From assembly GCA_905250115.1 (NCBI GenBank), contig CAJNOI010000228.1, positions 1 through 64,000 on the forward strand: DNA of 64,000 nt. Reading direction: 5' to 3'. Source of the DNA: Adineta steineri. Taxonomy: Eukaryota; Rotifera; Eurotatoria; Adinetida; Adinetidae. Made by a program: the position numbers and the translations under genes. The notes under the pieces were generated by a model that saw only the letters and a program-made list of their open reading frames with translations, was not told the origin of the DNA and searched no databases. Every line of letters begins with the position of its first letter. Positions within the stretch are counted from its first letter, which is position 1. Positions 1 to 15,555 of the stretch are shown in pieces.

Positions 1-28
1 TTATATGGATATTGATTATATGGATAAG

Positions 29-800
29 CTTGTTGTGCTCGTGGATCTGCTGGACAAAGTATTTATTTTGATTGTGAAGTTGTTTCACCATATAATCAAT
101 ATGCTCAACCACGTTGGTCACGATCTGGCAATCAAGTTAATCACATTTTATATTCTAGTTAATAAAATATATACATTTTTTTTTCTTTGCATGTTTTAGC
201 CATTACCATATAAAGTGCAGAGTACAACGCTTCCAGGTAATCGTAAACTTGCACGACTTGCAATTCCAGATGCAACTCAGAGTGATGCTGGTCGATATGA
301 ATGTAATGGTGGTACTGGTAATGCAAATGATCAAGCTTCAATTGATTTACAAGTACATTAGTTTTCTATTATATTCATATTGTAATCATTTTTATTTTAA
401 GGTAACTGAAGGTGGTTATTATCCTCGACAACCAGCGCAACCTCAACCACAACCACAGCCACAACCACAATATCCTCCATATGATCCATATAATCAATAT
501 CCATATAATCAACCAAATTATTATCCTGCTCAACCACAGCCACAACCACAACCACAACCTCGTCCTCAACCTCAACCACAAACTCAACCTCCGCCACAGC
601 CAGCTGCTGACGATGGAGGTAACGATGAAGGAGATGAGGGTGAAGATGCTGGCATAGATGAAGATCAAGAACCAGCAGCTGAAGCAACAACAACAATAAA
701 AACAACAACTCCACAAGCATCTGCAGCTCAGGAAGAAGGTGGTGAAGGTGGAGAAGATGAAGGTGAATATCCTGAAGATTATACGGAAAATGACAAGTAA
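29..800 (+). CDS. C-terminal part of an Ig-domain protein with Pro/Gln-rich and acidic tail (5' end missing)
   Basis: Three exons can be joined in frame: about 29-135, 200-352 and 402-800, with introns of 64 and 49 nt. The first two encode the core of an immunoglobulin-like (I-set) domain: a first Cys (YFDCEV), the core Trp (PRWSR) and the DAGRYEC signature holding the second Cys. The last exon encodes a Pro-Gln repeat tract mixed with Tyr/Asn/Pro stretches, then a strongly acidic Gly/Glu/Asp tail ending in a stop at 798-800. No membrane segment follows, so the product is probably secreted or extracellular-matrix, but the N-terminus lies outside the window. The left boundary is uncertain: an in-frame stop at 25-27 implies an acceptor just before 29. 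The Ig fold is clear; the function is not known. Confidence 0.6.
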
Positions 801-3800
801 TAAACGAAAAATATGTAGTAATAGTAGTAATTAAACACAGCCAAGCGAATTCTATTTTCTATCTCGCGTTTATAACAACACTAGAATAGATTTATTCAAT
901 TCATTCATTCATTCATACAGTTCTTTTTTTTTCTTGTATGTTGTGTCTTTTTCTATAATTAATAATTGTCGTCTTTTCTTTCCATTTTGTTTTTATTAAA
1001 AATATAGAAATGTCACTAATTAATCTATATGATATTGCACTATTGTTGATATAAAATAATTAACTTCTTATTATTTCAACAAACAAAGATATATGTATAC
1101 ATACTTTTTCAAGTATCTATTCTCTTTCTATTATGTCATTCTTTGTATAGTCCTATAAGATAAAACATGGTATATACATTATGAACAGTTTTATCTATAG
1201 TAGTTTGATTAATTGAATTGATATTACATATTAAAGTATCTAGAATATTGCAAGATTATATTTTATCTTGTTTTAAAATGGTCATGACAGATATGAAGAG
1301 TTAAGCAAAATTCAGAAAGAATTTTTCTTGTTCAAACATATATAAGTGGAACGGACATAAGTATTATCATGTACGATATGAATATATTGCTTTAATTAAT
1401 GACACATCTGATTAATCTCACAAGTAGAATTAGTTTTTATAAGAATATCATCAAAATAAAAAAATCTCGTATTCTGTGAAACAATTTTCAGACTCAAACA
1501 GAAAAAATGTCATTCAATGTTGTTAAAAACACAATTCAGATACATGTCTTAGTAACATAACAAGCACAACTCGTAAAACTTCATAACCTTATTTCAAACC
1601 TTGATCAGTGAATTAATTTTATTATCAATATATAACAATTGTCCAATATTTCAGTTATTATTACCTGCTCATACATGTAAACTATTGATTTAAAACAATT
1701 CGTATATAAGACGAATGTTGTAGATTGTTTATCTTAAAGTTTTTTCATGAGCTTTGATTGTAATATGAATAAATGATTGGTTCGGTAGTAATTGGTATTG
1801 ACCTTACACGAGTGCAAATAGTACATTCAATATAAAGATAATAAATTTATACCTTTTTTTATTGATTGTTAAAATATATAAAATGTATTTTTAGTTTTGT
1901 TTTTTATTGAGTAGTGTAAGTTAAAAATAAATCTGTTAACAGCTATGAAAAGAATCTATTTTCCTAGCAGTCGACATGATTATTTAATAGTCTAAAAATT
2001 GAAGATGTTTGAATAATAAACTTTTATTATTTTATCGCGTTTTGGATTAAAAAGGACGTTTTTATAACAGTTGTTGTCGCGTACTCAGAATTACTTGAAG
2101 ATAATAGAAATGATTATTTTATATAGTTTTCTCAATAAACAGGATTATTATGATAAGATAAATCATAGATTTAGTTATAGCAAATAAAAGTAAAATTTAC
2201 TGTTAATCATTTAAAGCGTGAAGAGTTTGTAAAAAATTCTACGAACATTAAAAAGAGTAAAAAATCAATTACTTCAATTTTCTATATAATATTTAATTCT
2301 TTATTGAATCATATGAGTGACATCTTCATCAATAAACATTTTTAAATGATTTTGATGGTGTTCAAAACCGAAAGATTTAATCATGTGAAAAATCAAAGCA
2401 ATGATTGATATTTGATTTATTGTATTTTACATTTTTCGTATATTGAATCTATAAATAGACATACAGTCAAAGTTAATAATAGTATTTAAATGTGTAAAGC
2501 TTATCGCATTGATGATAAATTGTATCAATAAACTATCACGCACAGATATAGACAAATGTTTTGCCATTGACAGTTAAGCGATGATTAATCCCGTGGGTTA
2601 TTGAATTAAAAAACAACTTCAATTTTTTTTTCTTGTTAATTTACGCATGTCGATTAGCAACATTAGTATGACGTGTATATCATTCTATTTTTACTTCGAT
2701 GGTACAATTATGATTGAAATATATGTGGGAAAATGGCACATACAAGAAAAAAAGCATGAAATAAAACATTGACATAGTCTATTCAGGTAGAGAAAATGTG
2801 GCTCAAAGGTTGATTTTTTATATTTATATATGTTAATTGTTGTTCTGGGTATGGCGATAAACATATGCCTACAGATTTTACGAGACATAAAAAAATTCCT
2901 TTTGAAAAAGCAATAATTCGATACGAAAAATCGTCCGAAATTTTTGTTGTTTCTTTCTTATGACCGATGGTATGATCATCAATTGGTTGTATGAACTCAA
3001 TCAATATGACTAAAATCATATATCTTTCTTTTTTTTTTCAAGTTCACATCAGTATATTTTATTTGTATATGTACATATATACTTATTGAAAAGGAACGGC
3101 AACATTGATAGTCTTTCTCTTTTTTTTTCATTATTCGAATATATACATATAGGTATGCTTTGAAAATGAATTTATTTTGTCCTTCAATAGCTGTAACATT
3201 GAAGAGAATGATGGTTTGCGTTGGTATGTGCTGTGCGTTGATGATATGTGTGCATTTTATGCGCAGTACATAGAAGGAGAAAAAGAGAGAGTGCGCGCGC
3301 GCGAAAGAGACATAGCAGAGTTGACGAAAAGAAAAGTACACTCTAGGAGTGACAAGCAGTAAAGAAAAAAATTCCATTAACATAAAACATATATCGAAAT
3401 AGAATAAATGCTACATCGTTTTATATTTAAGTTTGTATAGGTAGAAAGATCATGTGAATATTGTTAACTTAAAGTACATATTGATATGTTAGTCTTGCTT
3501 TTTGACCGTGACATGTATGAGAATAAACAGGTTGAGACCTATCTAACATTTCTATTATATATATATATGTATATGTAGTTTTAAATGAACAAGAAATGAG
3601 TGACCGAGTTTATTACTATTATGACTGAACAAGGGAGTACAGTGAGTTAGTAAGAAGAAAGAAAGAAGAGAAAAAGAATAATAAAAGAACTGTAACCGCA
3701 CCAGAGAGTAACGAATGAAGAAAAAGTTGCATCGACTACAAACGAGCACACGCAACAGCTCCTTCGACTTGCGCCATTCGTCATTTGCTGTGCTTCTTCT

Positions 3801-4087
3801 TCTTCTTCTTCTTCTTCTTCTTCTTCTTCTTTTACCTACTTCTTCTCTTTACCGTCACCGGTTTTACGACTGCAGTTGCTGTTAAAATAAAGAATGAAAA
3901 AGAAAAAAAAAAACGGAGAAAAAAAAAGAGCCTCCATCAATATACTCGTCAACTCAAACATTTTTCTCTTTTTTTAACACTTTTACATAATTCGTCTCAG
4001 CATCTATATACTACTACTGACTTGTCATTCGTTCTTTTAAATTAGTTTTTATATACTTAAAAATCACACAAATTATTTCAAAATAAA
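801..4087. other. AT-rich intergenic region, no gene supported
   Basis: About 3.3 kb with no reading frame showing recognisable domains or coding-like composition. Short frames at 2691-3383 are low-complexity and overlap on both strands without splice support. A purine-rich stretch with a GCGCGC run lies at 3280-3310 and a CTT microsatellite near 3793-3831. The last few hundred bases probably hold the promoter of the gene starting at 4088, but no defined element is visible. Confidence 0.5.
3793..3831. repeat. (CTT)n microsatellite
   Basis: An uninterrupted run of CTT trinucleotides, followed by other pyrimidine-rich sequence, about 260 bases upstream of the start of the Gly/Tyr-rich secreted-protein gene. 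Confidence 0.9.
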
Positions 4088-5172
4088 ATGGTTGTCTTTT
4101 GGAAAATCATCATAAGTGTCTTATTACTCTATACTATTGGTAAGTGTTATAGTTTGTTATCTTTTTCTTTTTTTTCTCAGAGTAGGTGTGAGACAAGTAG
4201 ATATCCTTGAGTATATGTCGACAACATACACATAAAAATTAAAATAGTGCCTATTTTTTTATGAAGTTTCAAAAGACATTCTTTTTGTTAATTTGAAATT
4301 AACAAGGATAAAAAAAACGAATGATTTTATTATCTTTGAATAAATCTACTTTCGTCGAAAGAAGATGAAGCAAAGGTTAGACAAGGATCAACAAGAAATC
4401 TATATACAATCGTATGTATGTATGCATGACAACATATTGACAATGACCTTTTCCATGAGAGAATATAACTATAAACGAATATTATTTCAAGTGTATTGAC
4501 ATTAATAAATCAATGCATCATTGATATATAATAAATAATTTTCAAAAAAAAAAACTGATCTCTATTTTAAGCAATCGATGGAAATCGTGCTCGTCGACGC
4601 CGTCGACAAACTTTATTAAATCCACCTTCTAATCCTCATAATCAAATGCCATTGCAACAAAATCCTCAAGGCCAACCTTCTCAACAACAAGGTGGTCAAA
4701 ATGAAATTATATCAGGAAAACAAGGTGGTCGACAATATTATCCATATCAAGGTCAAACTGGTTATGGTTATGGTAGTGTCCAAGGTTTGAACTATCCATA
4801 TGCTGGTGCAGGTGTTGGCTCATATAATTATGGATATGGACAATGTAAGATAATAATAGTAAATATAAATTATTTATTCTAAAATTTTATTTAGATGGAC
4901 AACAAGGACAAGGATTAGGAGGACAATATGGTGCTTATTATAATCAATATCCAGGTTCAAGTAGTTTCTATGGAGGTTATAATAGTGCTGGTTATAATAG
5001 TGGTGGTTATAATAGTTATAATCGTCCTGGCTATTCAAATTATTATCCATCCTCAGGAAGTAATATGTATGGTGGATACTTTTGGAATGCCGGACAAAAG
5101 CACAATGTCAATATGTTTACTGTATTTCTTTCTTCAATACTCACATGTATTATTTGTTTAATTACTGTTTGA
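4088..5172 (+). CDS. Secreted or GPI-anchored Gly/Tyr/Gln-rich low-complexity protein
   Basis: Three exons (4088-4139, 4572-4844, 4895-5172) join in frame to 200 aa. Exon 1 begins MVVFWK and is a hydrophobic signal peptide ending near the splice site. A basic cluster (RARRRRR) follows, a possible proprotein-processing site. The middle is rich in Gln, Gly, Tyr and Asn with imperfect GYNS-type repeats and YPY/QGQ blocks. The C-terminus is a hydrophobic helix of about 20 residues (from MFTVFL) running to the stop, preceded by small residues. That arrangement suits a GPI-anchor signal or a single C-terminal membrane anchor. The protein resembles structural, adhesive or prion-like extracellular proteins by composition only; I do not recognise a family. 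The long intron 1 (432 nt) separates the signal exon, a common layout. Confidence 0.7.
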
Positions 5173-6370
5173 GCTTCATATAAGACTAATGACAAATAAT
5201 ATTACTCTCCACTAGAATGCTCATATGTGCTTTTTTTTAATGTAAATACCTCCATTAATATCTATACGTTTGCGTGTGTCCGTTTTCTTCTTTTATATTT
5301 TCACATATATTACAAAAAGGTTGTTTTTTTTGACAAGCACCATATACTAAAGTTTTTTCTTGTTTGGTTGTACTTATTTTATAAACTGCTATATTTAGTT
5401 TAGACACGTTTCTTTCTTTTATCTTCTTTTTGATGTGTATCTTTGTCAATATGTTTCTAATAATAAGATCGAGAACTTCTTTAACATAACAGTAATACAT
5501 TTTAATTCAGCGATTTTTGTTAAGAAAAGATATCTCAGGATTTATAGATAATAGAATAATTTTCTTTATTGCTGCTTTACATGTAATAAAATCTTGATTA
5601 TCTTTGTTTTATAAAATGTAAAAGATTTTTCAAGTAAGCATTATTATAAACTGAATTATTTCTTGAATAAATATGTGCTTTTTATAATAACTATTGTTTC
5701 GTTGTAAATGATGCAGAAATTTATTTAAAACAATCTAATCTGAATAATTTAACTTGGTAATATTTTAATAAATGATTTACTTTTTTTTTGTGATAAAAAT
5801 ATGACATAGATTTCGATAAAAAAAGAATCAATATTTATTGAGTTAATCTTAGTTGCATGTGCTTCGCCTGATAGTTTAATCAGGATTAAGTATGATTATC
5901 ATCACAAGATGAAAATATTATTCTTATATACTTCATTCAAGAAAGCTAAATTTATCTGCATACACAATTCATTTCTTTGCTAGTATATCAGTCAAAGACG
6001 ATCTATGATATTCCTCCTACGATCACAAATGAGTTCATGACGTTTATTTTCGTCATTTAAATACACATTAGTTGACTATTTTATAGTTTCTATTGAAATA
6101 GAAGCAAAAGAAAAGAATTTGCGATATGTACTTTTCGGACAAAAACGAGAAAAAGCACAATCTCATTAATAAAGCATAAACTCGATAGGTTTTTAATATT
6201 GTGAAATGCAATTATTCTGTCAAGATTAGTTATATTCTAATATTTATTTAATTAATATAATATATTACAACAAAAAATAATCTGACATTTAAGTATTGAT
6301 ATCTGCTAAGCATTGTTCAATTTCTCTAAATAAATAAAGCTTAATAGTAAATATATGAATTTAATCCTTA
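5173..6370. other. Intergenic region between convergent genes, no gene seen
   Basis: AT-rich sequence between the 3' end of the Gly/Tyr-rich gene (plus) and the 3' end of the unrecognised minus-strand gene. A short minus-strand frame at 5255-5500 has no coding-like features. It probably holds the 3' untranslated regions of both genes. Confidence 0.5.
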
Positions 6371-7197
6371 CTAAAATTGAATTAATAATTCATTTCGTTT
6401 TTGTTTTAACACATTCAATATATCATCTGAATTATAATCTTCTATTTCATTTTCTTCATGACTATCATTAGGTATAGTAGATGTTACTTGTGTTAATGTA
6501 CTTTTATCTGAAGAATAAACTGTTGGTTGTTCAGTGAGTAATGATGATGATGATTCGATTTGAACTAATGGACGATAGCAAACAGATGCATATTGGTCAT
6601 TATCTCGTGTTGGATAAAGATTGATATCATCAGAAAGATTTGACGCAGTTGAAACTAATAGAGATGTTTGAATACTAGCATTCTATGAATAAAATTCTAT
6701 TTGCTTGTAATGTCTGTGTAGATGCTTCGGATACAAGAATTGGAGATGACGCTATTACCTGTGTTTCAATAGGTAAATGTATTGGTTCATTATATTGTAC
6801 TTGTTCAAATCGACGTCGTAAACGCCATTGATGCAAAATATCATTATCACACTGTTCAGTTTTATATTCAACTTTTAATAAAAAAAAAGAAATATACATT
6901 CAATTTTTTAACAACTCTATATGTTTTACTAGTTCGATTGAACATTGGTTGACCTGATTGTTCATGTGCAGTAGTTTTTATCATAACAGGGTTAGTGTAT
7001 GTATCTGACATTTCGACTATATTAGATGAAGGAGTAGTAAATGCTTGATTAAGAAGTAATGATGCTCGTTTATTTAATACTTCATCAATATCATTTTTAT
7101 ACTCTTCATTTTCCTTGTATAGAATGATTATTATTTTGAAGTATTTTTCTTAGACAATGTAACATACCGTCGACGAGTTACCTGCATATTAAATTTA
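6371..7197 (-). CDS. Unrecognised hydrophilic protein, about 205 aa, four exons
   Basis: Exons on the minus strand, each preserving frame, are 6930-7113, 6759-6871 and 6371-6682; a tiny first exon (ATG CAG, 7192-7197) gives a plausible start. An alternative is an upstream exon joined by the acceptor ending at 7192. The protein is hydrophilic and Ser/Thr/Glu-rich, has no signal peptide or membrane segment, and contains a basic stretch (QWRLRRRFEQ) in its second half. The C-terminus is acidic and then Lys/Arg-rich, ending LLIQF. No family recognised. The stop is at 6371-6373. The three main exons are well supported by frame and splice signals; the start is not. Confidence 0.5.
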
Positions 7198-7635
7198 AAT
7201 GAAACTCTAATTAATTAATTACTTAATCAAAAAAGATCATTATCACATGATTCATTATCGTTGTACATTTTCTTAAAGTTGTCAAGCAACTATCATCTAT
7301 ATATTTCGTTTTTCCTATTATAAATAAATCATAAAAATAAGAATATTAAGTTTATTTTATCTATGCATTACTTTTTTATCTAATGTTCAATAAAATTAAT
7401 GTAAGATGTCGCCAATTCTTAGTCATCGTGATTGGTGATCGATTTTGAGCTACTCTTATAAGCTTTGCGTCCCATTCGTTCCTTTTATATTTTATGACAT
7501 ATCATCCTGTCAATGCAAAAAATGTAACTATTTATAGACGTTTTCATAATAAACTATTCAAGCATATTGCATTTAAACATTTACCTGTTCTTTCTATCTT
7601 TTCTACCGTTTATCAACGATCATACTTGTATTATA

Positions 7636-10043
7636 ATGACAGCAAATAAATCGCATACAATTGTTGAAAGTGTTATAGAAAAAGTTGATTGCATTTATGA
7701 ACGTTTACGCGATCAAGTAATTCGTATGGGAACATCGACAGGATCAGAATCTCATATATTTTTTGTTTTTGGTGCATCTGTACGTTAGATTTACTTGAAA
7801 ATAGTATATAATCGTAATATATTTTATATTTATCTTAGGGTGATTTAGCTAAGAAAAAGATTTATCCAACACTCTGGTTTGTAGAAAAAAAACAAACGAA
7901 AATAAAAAAAAATTGAATCTTTAATTTTATGGTTTAGGTGGTTGTATCGTGATGGATTTATACCAGAAGGTACACATTTTATTGGCTATGCACGTAGTCA
8001 AATAACAACAGAAAAAATATTTGAAAATGCTGCAAAATATATGAAAGTAAAAAAAAAATCTATATCCATTGATAAATATATATACATATATATACTAGGT
8101 AAAAGATAATGAACATGATCTATATGAAAAATTTGTGAAACTTAATTCGTATGTTGCTGGTTCATATGATAAAGATGAAGATTTTAAACATTTAACAAAT
8201 GAAGCTAATCAAATATCGAATCAAGAGAGTGCACATCGATTATTTTATTTAGCATTACCGCCGAGTGTTTACGGAAGTGTATCTGAGTTGATTAGTAAAC
8301 ATTGTCGACCAAAATCGTATGATAATATTTTTAGAAATTTTTTATGATGTATGAAATATTTTGTTTTGTCTAGACCTGGTTGGATGCGTTTAATTGTTGA
8401 GAAACCATTTGGAAAAGATCTTGAAAGCTCAAATAAATTATCTGAACATTTAAATAAATTCTATACGGAAGAAGAAATCTATCGTATTGATCATTATTTA
8501 GGAAAAGAAATGGTACAAAATATAATTGTACTTCGATTTTCTAATCAAATTCTATCACGAGTTTGGAATCGAGATTCAATTGCAGCTGTTAATATTATTT
8601 TTTAAAGAAGATATTGGTACACAAGGAAGAGGCGGATATTTTGATGAATTTGGAATTATTCGGTATGAAGAAAATATTTTAATAATCATATATAAATACC
8701 CAAAGGATTGCATATCAATAATAATAGAATGTGACCTAATGTTTTTTTCTGACATTATGAGGGAAAAGAAATAATTAAAGTTAAGGAAATAATAAATATA
8801 TTCTCTTTCTCGTAGAGAAGAGTCCAGTGAACATAAATTGTTTGTTTGTTTGTTTGTCTGTCCGCACGATCAAAAAAACATCGAAAATAATTTTTTCGAA
8901 ATAGACATTTCTAGAGGTATTCCGATGCAGGGAGTTCGAATCTGAGGTCTATTGGGTGACCATGATGAGGTGGGTGGACGAGGATCAGTAAAAAGTCATA
9001 AAAACATCGAAAACTAATTTTTCACGGTTTTCATTTGTTCTTCCAGTAAATGTGAAGGAAATGCATTTCAACGAGAAAGAGCTAAGCGAGTCCTCGGATG
9101 AGCGTTACTTGTTTATTTATTTTTAAGAGATGTTATACAAAATCACCTAATGCAAATTTTATCTATTGTTGCAATGGAAAAACCACGTTCAACGAAAGGT
9201 GAAGATATTCGTGATGAAAAAGTGAAAGTATTACGTTGTATAGCTCCAATAAAACCAGAAGATGTTGTTATTGGACAATATACTGGTGATAAAAATTCAA
9301 AAGACCCAGAACGTCAACAAGGATATTTAGATGATAAAGGTGTACCAAAAGATTCAACTACACCAACGTTCGCACAAGTCGTGATTTTTATTAATAATGA
9401 ACGTTGGGCTGGTGTACCATTTATTCTTCGAGCAGGTATTTTGTTTTTCTTCTTCTATTGATAATACGAATAAATTAATCTGTCTGTCTTTTATTAAGGT
9501 AAAGCATTAAATGAGAAGAAAGCTGAAATACGTATACAATTTCGTAGTACACCTGGTGGAATGTTTGATGATGATAATCATGGAAGTGATCCAAATGGTA
9601 AATTAGCTCGTGATGAACTTGTTATACGTGTTCAACCAAATGAAGCTATTTATCTTAAATTAAATACAAAACGACCTGGTGAAATGGGTTTTAGTATAGA
9701 AGAAACTGAATTAGATTTAACGTATGGTAATCGTTATAAAGGTGTTAAATTACCTGATGCATATGAACGTTTAATACTTGATGTATTTATGGGTTCAAAA
9801 ATAAATTTTGTACGTTCAGATGAATTAGAACAAGCATGGCGTATTGTTGATCCGATACTTGAAGAAATTGATAAGAAAAAAATTCCAGTTATTCCATATA
9901 CATTTGGTAGTAATGGATTAAATGAAGCATTTGATGCTGCTAGAAAACATGGTTATATTTTTCGTGGTACTTATGTTTGGAAAGATGAACGATCTTCATC
10001 AGAAACAAATAAAGAAGTAACAAAAGTTGAAGATAAAAAATAA
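7636..10043 (+). CDS. G6PD: Glucose-6-phosphate 1-dehydrogenase, seven exons, with a one-base frameshift
   Basis: First enzyme of the oxidative pentose phosphate pathway: it oxidises glucose-6-phosphate and makes NADPH in the cytosol. Exons: 7636-7779, 7839-7876, 7938-8046, 8099-8316, 8374-8662, 9128-9435, 9499-10043. The NADP-binding GASGDLAKKK is split by intron 1; EKPFGKDL and the catalytic RIDHYLGKE are in exon 5. [20 protein letters not shown] and MEKPRST follow, and the C-terminal part is complete to the stop at 10041-10043, about 549 aa, normal for the family. Exon 5 carries one extra T in the T run near 8597-8602: before it the frame reads NIIF, after it [10 protein letters not shown] continues one base off. 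All other junctions keep frame. This is either a real inactivating mutation or a homopolymer error in the assembly. The 465-nt intron 5 is much longer than the others. Confidence 0.9.
8663..9127 (+). repeat. Long G6PD intron with repeat-like insert
   Basis: This 465-nt intron is far longer than its neighbours (52-62 nt). It contains a (TTTG)n-like run near 8838-8858, two copies of a segment reading AAACATCGAAAA followed by AATTTTTTC-type sequence (about 8877 and 9002), and a relatively GC-rich stretch at 8925-8990. This looks like an old transposable-element insertion, but I cannot assign a family or exact ends. Confidence 0.3.
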
Positions 10044-10300
10044 ATTTAGTCATTGCTGATAGAACAAAATATTTCTCATATGACTTGGATCTGCTTTTTT
10101 TTTGTATTGTCCGTTACATAATACGCATTTTATTTTTTTTTAATATTTCTATTAGCTTTTTGTCATTTCTCAAATAAACTCATCTAATATTTAATATTAT
10201 TTTTCAATTATGATGTTAATAATAGTACGATATATATTGCTCTTCTTCAATTTATAACAAATAGACACATGAATTAAACGGAAGATTTAATAAAAAAAAC

Positions 10301-10320
10301 TTGCGACTATGGATATTAAT
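10301..10320 (+). repeat. 20-nt word shared exactly with 36801-36820
   Basis: TTGCGACTATGGATATTAAT occurs here, just upstream of the V-ATPase start, and again exactly at 36801-36820 downstream of the FG-GAP gene, in the same orientation. Both follow a run of A and AC-rich bases. It may be the end of a dispersed element. Confidence 0.5.
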
Positions 10321-10363
10321 TTTTTATTTCAGATACTTGGTATAATTTATTTGAATAAAAATA

Positions 10364-13257
<2,894 letters not shown>

Positions 13258-13895
13258 ATTTTTTTATTTAATTGTGATAATAATTTTATATTTTCATACA
13301 AATTGTGATAATGGTTTTATATTTTATTTTTATTTAATCGTGAGAATGATTTTATATTTTTATTAAATAATATTTTGCAATTCCGATCTGAAAATTAAAC
13401 ATTAACAAAAAGCTCATTACGAAAATATCAAATTCTTCCAAAAAAACGATTATTTTATGCATAGCATATAGTTATTCATACTAAAATAACATTAATTTAT
13501 GAATAAAAACATATTTATGACAACTATGAATCACTTGATATTTCGTTTTTCTTATTGATTGATTCGAAACTTAATTCTTCCTGTTTCTATTTGACTAACG
13601 TTATTAAAATTTGTTTCTAACTCTCGTCATGGTTAAATAATAAAAGATTACAAAAGGAAACTTTAGATGATATATATGTGTACCGAAATTGAAAAAAAAT
13701 GACACGCACAAATACAAAGAAAAAGAAAAAAATGTCGGATAGAAATATAAAATATTCTTTTTCGTTCGCGCGACGTGCGCATTTTCAAAACGCATCATAA
13801 ATAATACAGTGTAGTATGCTATCAGTTTAATCATATAATATTTAGACTCATCATTATATCGACTATTGTTAAATATATAGAATCATTGAATATTT
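13258..13895. other. Intergenic, no gene seen
   Basis: AT-rich sequence downstream of the V-ATPase gene. It starts with a short tandem-like duplication of a segment reading GATAATxxTTTTATATTTT (about 13276-13365). A minus-strand frame at 13604-13834 has low-complexity composition and no supporting features. Confidence 0.5.
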
Positions 13896-14371
13896 ATGGC
13901 TAAGGTAAACAAATCCCAATGATTCTTTCATCTATTGTTTCAAATTTTCTATCTAGATATTTCTATACACTCTCTTACTGATTTGTACACTCAATCAAGC
14001 TTCATCAGAATATCCTGATGGTAACGAAGGTTAGATAACAATAAAAAAATATGTTTGTTTTACAATTAATATGTATATTAGAAATTATGATTGCCTCTAA
14101 TCGTCTTCATAGAGGAACGGATCAACTTAAACGTCGTGTTAATCCATTAGTTAATGTTATGAAATCTTCATCATATAATCAATTTAAACGAAATCAACAA
14201 CCAGTATTATACGAACAACAAGAAGCTGAACCAGATACATTCTATGTTCAAATGAACATTGATTCAGATGTAGATGTAGATGAAGATGAACCATTAGAAA
14301 CTAAATATGTTGATGTAATTATAGATACAAAACGAAATGTAAATACATATTCATATAATAGAAACGGATAA
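13896..14371 (+). CDS. Small secreted protein with dibasic sites and acidic C-terminal half, 123 aa
   Basis: Three exons (13896-13904, 13957-14029, 14082-14371) join in frame. The tiny first exon encodes MAK; exon 2 then gives a clear signal peptide (IFLYTLLLICTLNQASS) with a plausible cleavage after Ser-Ser. The mature part contains dibasic sites (LKRRVNP and a later Lys-Arg), a Gln-rich stretch and a strongly acidic segment (DVDVDEDE), ending in YSYNRNG. No Cys remains in the mature part. Size, signal peptide and dibasic sites would suit a peptide precursor, but no known peptide is recognised. The signal peptide and phase continuity make the three-exon model convincing. Confidence 0.6.
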
Positions 14372-15267
14372 AATTTATTTTCGAATAGAAATTATAAACA
14401 TTAATGATTAATTATATGGTATATATATTCAATTGAATGAATTTTATTATATTTCTTAAAAAACTTGATTTGTTTACTTCTTTTTTTTCTTAAATAAATT
14501 CAATGAAAGTTAATAGATTTCGAATGTATTGTATATAGAGAAAAAGCTTTCAGCTTTAATTCTAGTCGAAAAAAAGTAAATTGACACCAATAAGATAACT
14601 TAACAAATCAAGGTCAAATATTGATTCGTTTTCTATGTCTGCACAAATCAATGCTTTGAAGGACATGGAAATTTTTCGAATTTAATCTCTTTTCTCTGTC
14701 TTTTTCTTATTTTTTATTTTATAACTAGAGTTTCAATCATGTTGATTCTGTTTTGCTAAATGTATCTATTGTTTAACCTTTGAAAATATAATCAGTTTTC
14801 ATTACATGTAATAACAATAGTATAATTACTGTTGTATTATTAATATTGCCGAGTTATGAAATAAAATCAATAGACATTCTAAACAATTGGCCGGACTTAG
14901 GACTATATTTAAATAGAATTGTGTAAGGTAAGATGACAAGAAGTGTATTTCTATTAAATTAAATAACACTCAAATCTACGTCTGACCTAATGTGTAACCT
15001 GAATTCCAATAAAATCTAGATTTCTAATTACATAATCAAAACTATTACAAGCTATTAATTCTTCAACTTCTTTTTGTTGCAAATAACAATCTGTTTAATA
15101 AGTTTTAGCATGTGTCGGAGCTTTAATATCCATATCTAAGTTTGAGACTTATTTAATCGACTAAGACAGTATTGGCTATTTAGATCGTTGTTTATTGATA
15201 TAATTTTTCTTACTAATGTGTAGTATTTTCTGGTAAGAACAATCGAGATATCATGGTGAATACATCG

Positions 15268-15555
15268 TTTAGACTGCATCTTTTGCTTACTACCAGACCT
15301 CTATGAGGTATGAAAAACTTCAAAAGGATTTATTCTCTCGCACCTTTATTTTCAAGATATGATTATTTTACTGGAGCTTCGATTGAGCGTACAATATTTC
15401 GCAAAACGGAATCTCTCGCGAAGGAAAGATTCGTTCTGACTGAAGATCTAGTAAAACAATCATATCTCGAAAATAACAGCACGAGAAAATAAATCCATAT
15501 GAGATTTTTTTATACCTCATTGAGGTCTATTGGTGGCTAAAAGATACAGTCTAAA
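15268..15555. mobile_element. 288-bp foldback (near-complete palindrome) element
   Basis: The left end, starting TTTAGACTGCATCTTTTG, is the imperfect reverse complement of the right end, finishing AAAAGATACAGTCTAAA. Pairing runs inwards through the ACCTCATTGAGGTC-type block, a GGATTTATT block and an AAGATATGATTATTTTACT block. Almost the whole 288 bp folds on itself, leaving a diverged centre around 15380-15450. No transposase and no clear target-site duplication are visible. This is typical of a foldback or MITE-type non-autonomous DNA element. The 60-codon frame inside it (15310-15492) is not a gene. Confidence 0.7.

Noticed and set aside
397..720. Overlapping minus- and alternate-frame open frames in the Pro/Gln tract
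   Set aside because: Shadows of the CCA/CAA repeat in the Ig-domain gene; no splice or start support.
2691..3383. Several overlapping open frames in the intergenic region
   Set aside because: AT-rich, mutually overlapping on both strands, no splice-supported extension and no domain-like pattern.
15310..15492. 60-codon open frame on the plus strand
   Set aside because: Lies entirely within the foldback palindrome, has no recognisable domain, and its content is explained by the inverted repeat.
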